In this document: piece by piece, positions 59,930 through 64,000 of the stretch | How the letters are laid out: every line of letters starts with the position of its first letter | Position numbering within the stretch: position 1 is the stretch's first letter | From: Rhyzopertha dominica | Lineage: Eukaryota > Arthropoda > Insecta > Coleoptera > Bostrichidae | DNA length: 64,000 nucleotides | Direction of reading: 5' to 3' | Assembly: GCA_025024175.1 (NCBI GenBank) | Contig: QCXZ01000041.1 | Coordinates: 20,207,786-20,271,785, forward strand | Translations under genes and position numbers: made by a program | Notes under the pieces: model-generated | Told to the model about the DNA's origin: nothing | The model's database searches: none | The model's input: only the letters and a program-made list of their open reading frames with translations

Positions 59930-62647
59930 AGTTGCACTCTGTAGTAATGCAACTCTTATTTATATTATCGATTGCATGCTGTAATGATAAATGTAGGTAC
60001 TCTTAATTACCTTCTTCACACTAACTTCATGTTACTTTATATTTCTAGGTGCAAACCCAGATGATGTTCTCTTTTATGCTGTGTTAAAGTGCTAGTATTC
60101 CCTCTATAATGTACCCATTTCTATTATTGCATTTGACACATTTTGTAAATTAATTCTTAATATATAAAATCCGTAAAAGACCCTTACAGCTGCTTTCCCG
60201 TGATTTGACATTTGTATATAGAAAATGTTTATACCTCAAAGTTCAAAGAAAACAGAAGAAATTCTGTAAGGCAGTAAACATCTTGTGTAGTAAGTAGGGT
60301 ATTTTCAGTTTCAGATGCTTCAGTTAGAGTTCTTTACTCTCTAGCTCCAATAATACCGATGTAATAGGAGCTCGAGAGAAAATGTGTAAAAGTATTATAT
60401 ACGTACATATATTCAAAATTTATGTATTTACGTCGAATAGATCATACTTAACAATATTTTATTTCACTTCGTAATATTATATGGCGACAGCCATTAATTT
60501 AATTTATAAGTCGGTATTTACACGAATATGTTTGCTCTTTTGCGAACGCCTACTAATTCAACCATTATTATTTCGGTCATTAAGGCTACATTGTGCAGTT
60601 TGTGGGAATAACCATTTCATTCTAATAAAAATCACTGATTGGATACGCGGCCCTGGTTTAACATCTACAAATTAATAAAATGAATTCAATCAGATATTTT
60701 ACAGAATTTAGTAATAACTTACAGAACCGAAAGTTTTGAAACAGTTTTTTGAATAATAGTTATTAAATTCTATCAAACAATTAAGTGATTTTATTTTGTT
60801 ATTGCATTTTATTCAGTCTCCGCTTATTTGCCGATTGGGGGATACATTTGCGCGTGGTTCAATTTTTTGTTCTGGAACAATGGGAAACTCGACGTACCAA
60901 ACCGATTTCACTCAACCTGAACCGCATTCTGCGCTGTCAGGGCCCTAATAATCACCAAAGCTTCCCCGTAATGCAGGTTTGATATGACAAATTGGGGTCA
61001 AAACGATCCTACACATTCAAGTAGTCTTATCGATCGCAGAGCTTACCTGCGAGTGATAGCAATGCGGAAGACAATAATCCTGCATTAGCTGAATGACAGA
61101 TAACGAGCAGTAAACTGAAAGGAAGGTCCCAAAATATAAAGGCATCAAAAACAGAAATCAAGTAGCTAAGGACTCTCCAATATAGTATCTGTTGTGAACT
61201 ATGTTCAATTTCAAACTTAGTTTGTGTATTTAGATAGTTTTTTAAGGTAATATTTATACAGAGTGCTGATAAAGTAATGCATAATACTTAAAATAAGGTT
61301 AATTTGTAAAATTTGTAAAAAGACGCTAGCCCAGGAACTTGATTTTGAGGTAATTCAAACAGCAGTCTCTTACTATAACGATAATGTCATCAAACGTTTT
61401 TTAACAGAACCGCATGCTTTTTTGTGTCGTTCAACCCATTATTATCTAACGAATTCAACCATCACCTTTATAGCCTACAAAAATGATAGGCAAAAAGCAG
61501 TGTTCTTTTGCTTTATGCATTAATTACTAACGAATAAACTTACTGTAGAATTTTGAATTTGTCACGTGCAAGAGAACACGTTTCTATTGGTTGTGACATC
61601 ATAGAGTGCGACTTTGCTCCGCCCACTCGAGAAACTACTCGTCTGCTGGCTCTGCAGTCAGTTCGTCTGTTTTTCAACATGAATGAACGTGCTAGCTATA
61701 GCATTTATATATCCAAAAAATGGTCCTAGAAAAAAGCGAGGGTAGAAATTTTTGTTTAAAAACCTTAAAATATCTTCAACTGCAAATAAGTACAAAAGAA
61801 CGTAACAGATACGTTAAGGTCCATGCATAATACTGCTAAGGAAAAGAACAATACAATAAATGTTTTAAACAAAACATTTTTCTATTTAATAGTCCACACG
61901 CATTAAATAAGATACTATTTATCGCACGAGTGTGGTGGGGAATGCTACAAAGAAATGAGAGTGCGGCTACATGCCTAGTGGTGTACTGCCCTGCTAGGAA
62001 AAAAGGTCGTGTCTAATTTTATAAGGGTTACGGGTTATTTAACGATTTCTGAATTTAGCTAGGATCACACTTTATTATTAAATTAGAAACTTGCTGACAC
62101 CTTAAGTATTACCCAAAAATGAAATTTGATATCTTTGATAGATACGACTCTTGAACTAAGTAATAATGCAGAATTATTTATGGACTGATTACACAATAGT
62201 GTAGTAGATACGACTTTTTGTTTTAGTATCAACTATTTTCATCCTACATCCTACAAATATGCTAAACAGATGTGTGTAAAATGCTTTACTAAACAAACCA
62301 AAAACGTACATTATTTGTAATGTTTGGTAAAAAATAAGATATTATTATTTATATTGTTCACATTTAAATTTCTTTCTTGCGGTTTTCAATAAAAAATTTT
62401 ATAGTAAAAATGTTAATTAAGATCGATTTATTTGTCTGTTTCCTGCAACTCCTCCCAGAACTTTAGTCTGTTTTTGGGTACAGACACTTTTTGTTGTTCT
62501 TGAATGATATTTTTCTTGTGAACTGCAGTTATTGCTCTTGGTGCAAACCTGACCTCTGACTCAGGTTTCAGGTACACCTTTCAAAGCTTGTGCATTGAGA
62601 AAACATAATTCAACTGAATTTCCACCAAGGATTGTTTTATAAAGTAG
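59930..62647. other. intron sequence, nothing recognised
   Basis: AT-rich, without supportable genes or RNA genes. The short ORFs at 60481 and 60785 match nothing. Confidence 0.5.
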
Positions 62648-63044
62648 TTTTTATTACGCATGCATCATAATCAACAATTATCGCACGCTGCAGCGTGTGT
62701 AAAATGATGATTATGATGCGCCTACTTTTTTATTACCTAGATATTTACCTGCCGTTTAAATTACTAGGTTAACTCTGCTTTTTCTGCAAGCTCACCAATT
62801 GACACTAAATCTTCCTCTGATTCCTTCTGGGTCATTTTTTTACTCCACTTTCGCGAGAACGACGATAAATAAATTGATTTGACTCAAAAACGCAAATTAT
62901 TTATAGCAACGTTAACAAATCAACAAATCCCTATAACAACCAAGTTTTATGATTTAAGCCTACTAAAAATAATTACAAAATTGTAAAGGAGAATGTTTAA
63001 TGTTTAAAACATTTTTGAGCTTATGATGCATTCGTAATAAAAAA
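62648..63044. mobile_element. MITE-like element, about 400 bases
   Basis: TTTTTATTACGCATGCATCA at 62648 is mirrored at 63022-63044, with one mismatch over the 22-base arm. An internal hairpin directly follows the left end: GCATCATAATCA...GCACGCTG meets CAGCGTG...TGATTATGATGC at 62662-62718, with almost no loop. There is no coding capacity. The size and terminal inverted repeats fit a nonautonomous DNA element. Confidence 0.6.
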
Positions 63045-63050
63045 TAGCGT

Positions 63051-63173
63051 ATGATACGCGTGTATAAATAAGAGGCCTTTAAAGCCCTTGCGACTTACAA
63101 AACACTCCGCTGCGCGTCGTGTTTTGAAATATGTCGCGCGTACTTTAAAGGCCCTCTTATACACTTGTATCAT
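63051..63173. repeat. 123-base imperfect hairpin
   Basis: ATGATAC, GTGTATA, AGAG, GCCTTTAAAG, GCGAC and AAAACAC in the left arm are mirrored in order in the right arm around a centre near 63112. It begins seven bases after the right end of the MITE-like element and may be part of a composite palindromic element. Confidence 0.7.
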
Positions 63174-63956
63174 AATATACTATTATTAGAACCTCCGATA
63201 AAATTCACTTCGCTAAAATTATATAGTAAAGGGTTTGGTGCTGTTCTACTTATTTTAAACTTGGAGAAACAGTCTTTTACATATAAAAAAAGTCATTAAA
63301 ATTCATGCAGGTCGTTTTTCCACTGTTTGAGTTTTGAAGTCAGTTTTTATAACGATCAAAATCTAACACGTTGCCCTTTTGCTTTAATGACTTTTCTACT
63401 TGAAGATGACATGAGTGTGTATAAATGTGTACCTGTTTGTACTTACTACTAAGTCAAAAAGTCGTAACTGTTAGATCCGACATATTGACTTAGTGAAGAT
63501 CACATAGGTTATTTTGATTTAGTAATCGTTCAATATTTTTAAGATATGACAAAAATAGCACGTTGTTTAAGGTATATACGACATTCTGAATTACTGCATT
63601 CGATAGATCTTGTTGCATTGAATCCAAATATGTAAAAGCTTTCAAATTGATTTTTTTTGTCAGTTAAGACCTTTAGTCTTAGCAGGGCAGTGTAGTATCT
63701 TTAAATTCCCACCTGCTAAAAAAACTCTGTATAACATAGGTACAATACTTTTGTATATATCAATAGAACTGACAATGAGTGATATTCTGCATTAATATTT
63801 AATTGATTAACAGCTGACAAAAACAAAATAAAGTGAATGACTGTCGAAAACAATTCGAGAATAAGCATAATCATGAAGCTGTTTTGGTGTGTAATCGACC
63901 ACTTAATTGTAATAATACCGCAGGCAAAGTTCAAACTGTTTCCACGTCAAACTTAC
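63174..63956. other. intron sequence, nothing recognised
   Basis: AT-rich, with no gene, RNA or repeat identified. It ends at the donor of the partial exon. Confidence 0.5.
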
Positions 63957-64000
63957 CTGCGGGGGGTAATGATCAGGAAGAGAATCTGCTGCCTCCCTGT
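63957..64000 (-). CDS. TMTC2: TMTC-like gene exon, partial at window edge
   Basis: The last 44 bases of an exon that continues beyond the window, ending at a GTAAGT donor (63956 down). Two bases of a split codon are followed by REAADSLPDHYPPQ, joined in phase 0 to SVFNVLGE of the next exon. The SHYxPQSVFN-type linker before a TPR is a feature of the family. The rest of the exon and the membrane-spanning N-terminus lie outside. Confidence 0.85.

Overview
This is animal nuclear DNA, most likely from an insect. It is AT-rich, has large introns, and carries insect-type transposable elements: BEL/Pao, pogo-like, mariner/Tc-like and a LINE with RNase H. Single ambiguous N bases are scattered through the assembly. 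No bacterial-style operon, CRISPR array or viral genome was found.

The backbone is one host gene on the minus strand crossing the whole window. Five exons (63957-64000, 52299-52439, 44149-44233, 19940-20118, 1677-1829) join through canonical GT-AG introns with compatible phases. They encode the last 199 residues, five tandem TPR repeats, of a TMTC-family protein. The nearest match I can recall is TMTC2, an ER-membrane O-mannosyltransferase family with a C-terminal TPR domain. The 5' part of the gene lies beyond 64000. The four introns visible here are about 18.1, 24.0, 8.1 and 11.5 kb, and everything else lies within them or downstream of the stop codon.

The last intron (1830-19939) holds a very young BEL/Pao LTR retrotransposon (2635-8678, same strand as the gene, 5-bp target duplication, nearly identical LTRs, one frameshift). 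It also holds a degraded Tc/mariner transposase, a degraded RNase H-bearing LINE, a degraded pogo/Tigger transposase and a long (TTA)n microsatellite. The next intron (20119-44148) holds a second Tc/mariner relic and an apparently intact pogo-like DNA transposon (22540-25273). That transposon's uninterrupted transposase ends in a PHD finger, and GGGGCAAGTG motifs are repeated near both ends. The same intron also has a third, internally deleted Tc/mariner relic, a local repeat family at 34-36 kb and a mariner relic near 40 kb. The two upstream introns hold a THAP-domain fragment, large fold-back repeats (49.2-49.5 and 59.2-59.9 kb), a MITE-like element (62.65-63.04 kb) and hairpins. Several GC-richer blocks could be conserved regulatory DNA.

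The strongest candidate for something new is the pogo-like element with its PHD-finger transposase and repeated subterminal motif. The most useful annotation is the TMTC gene, whose exons are too short for simple ORF calling.
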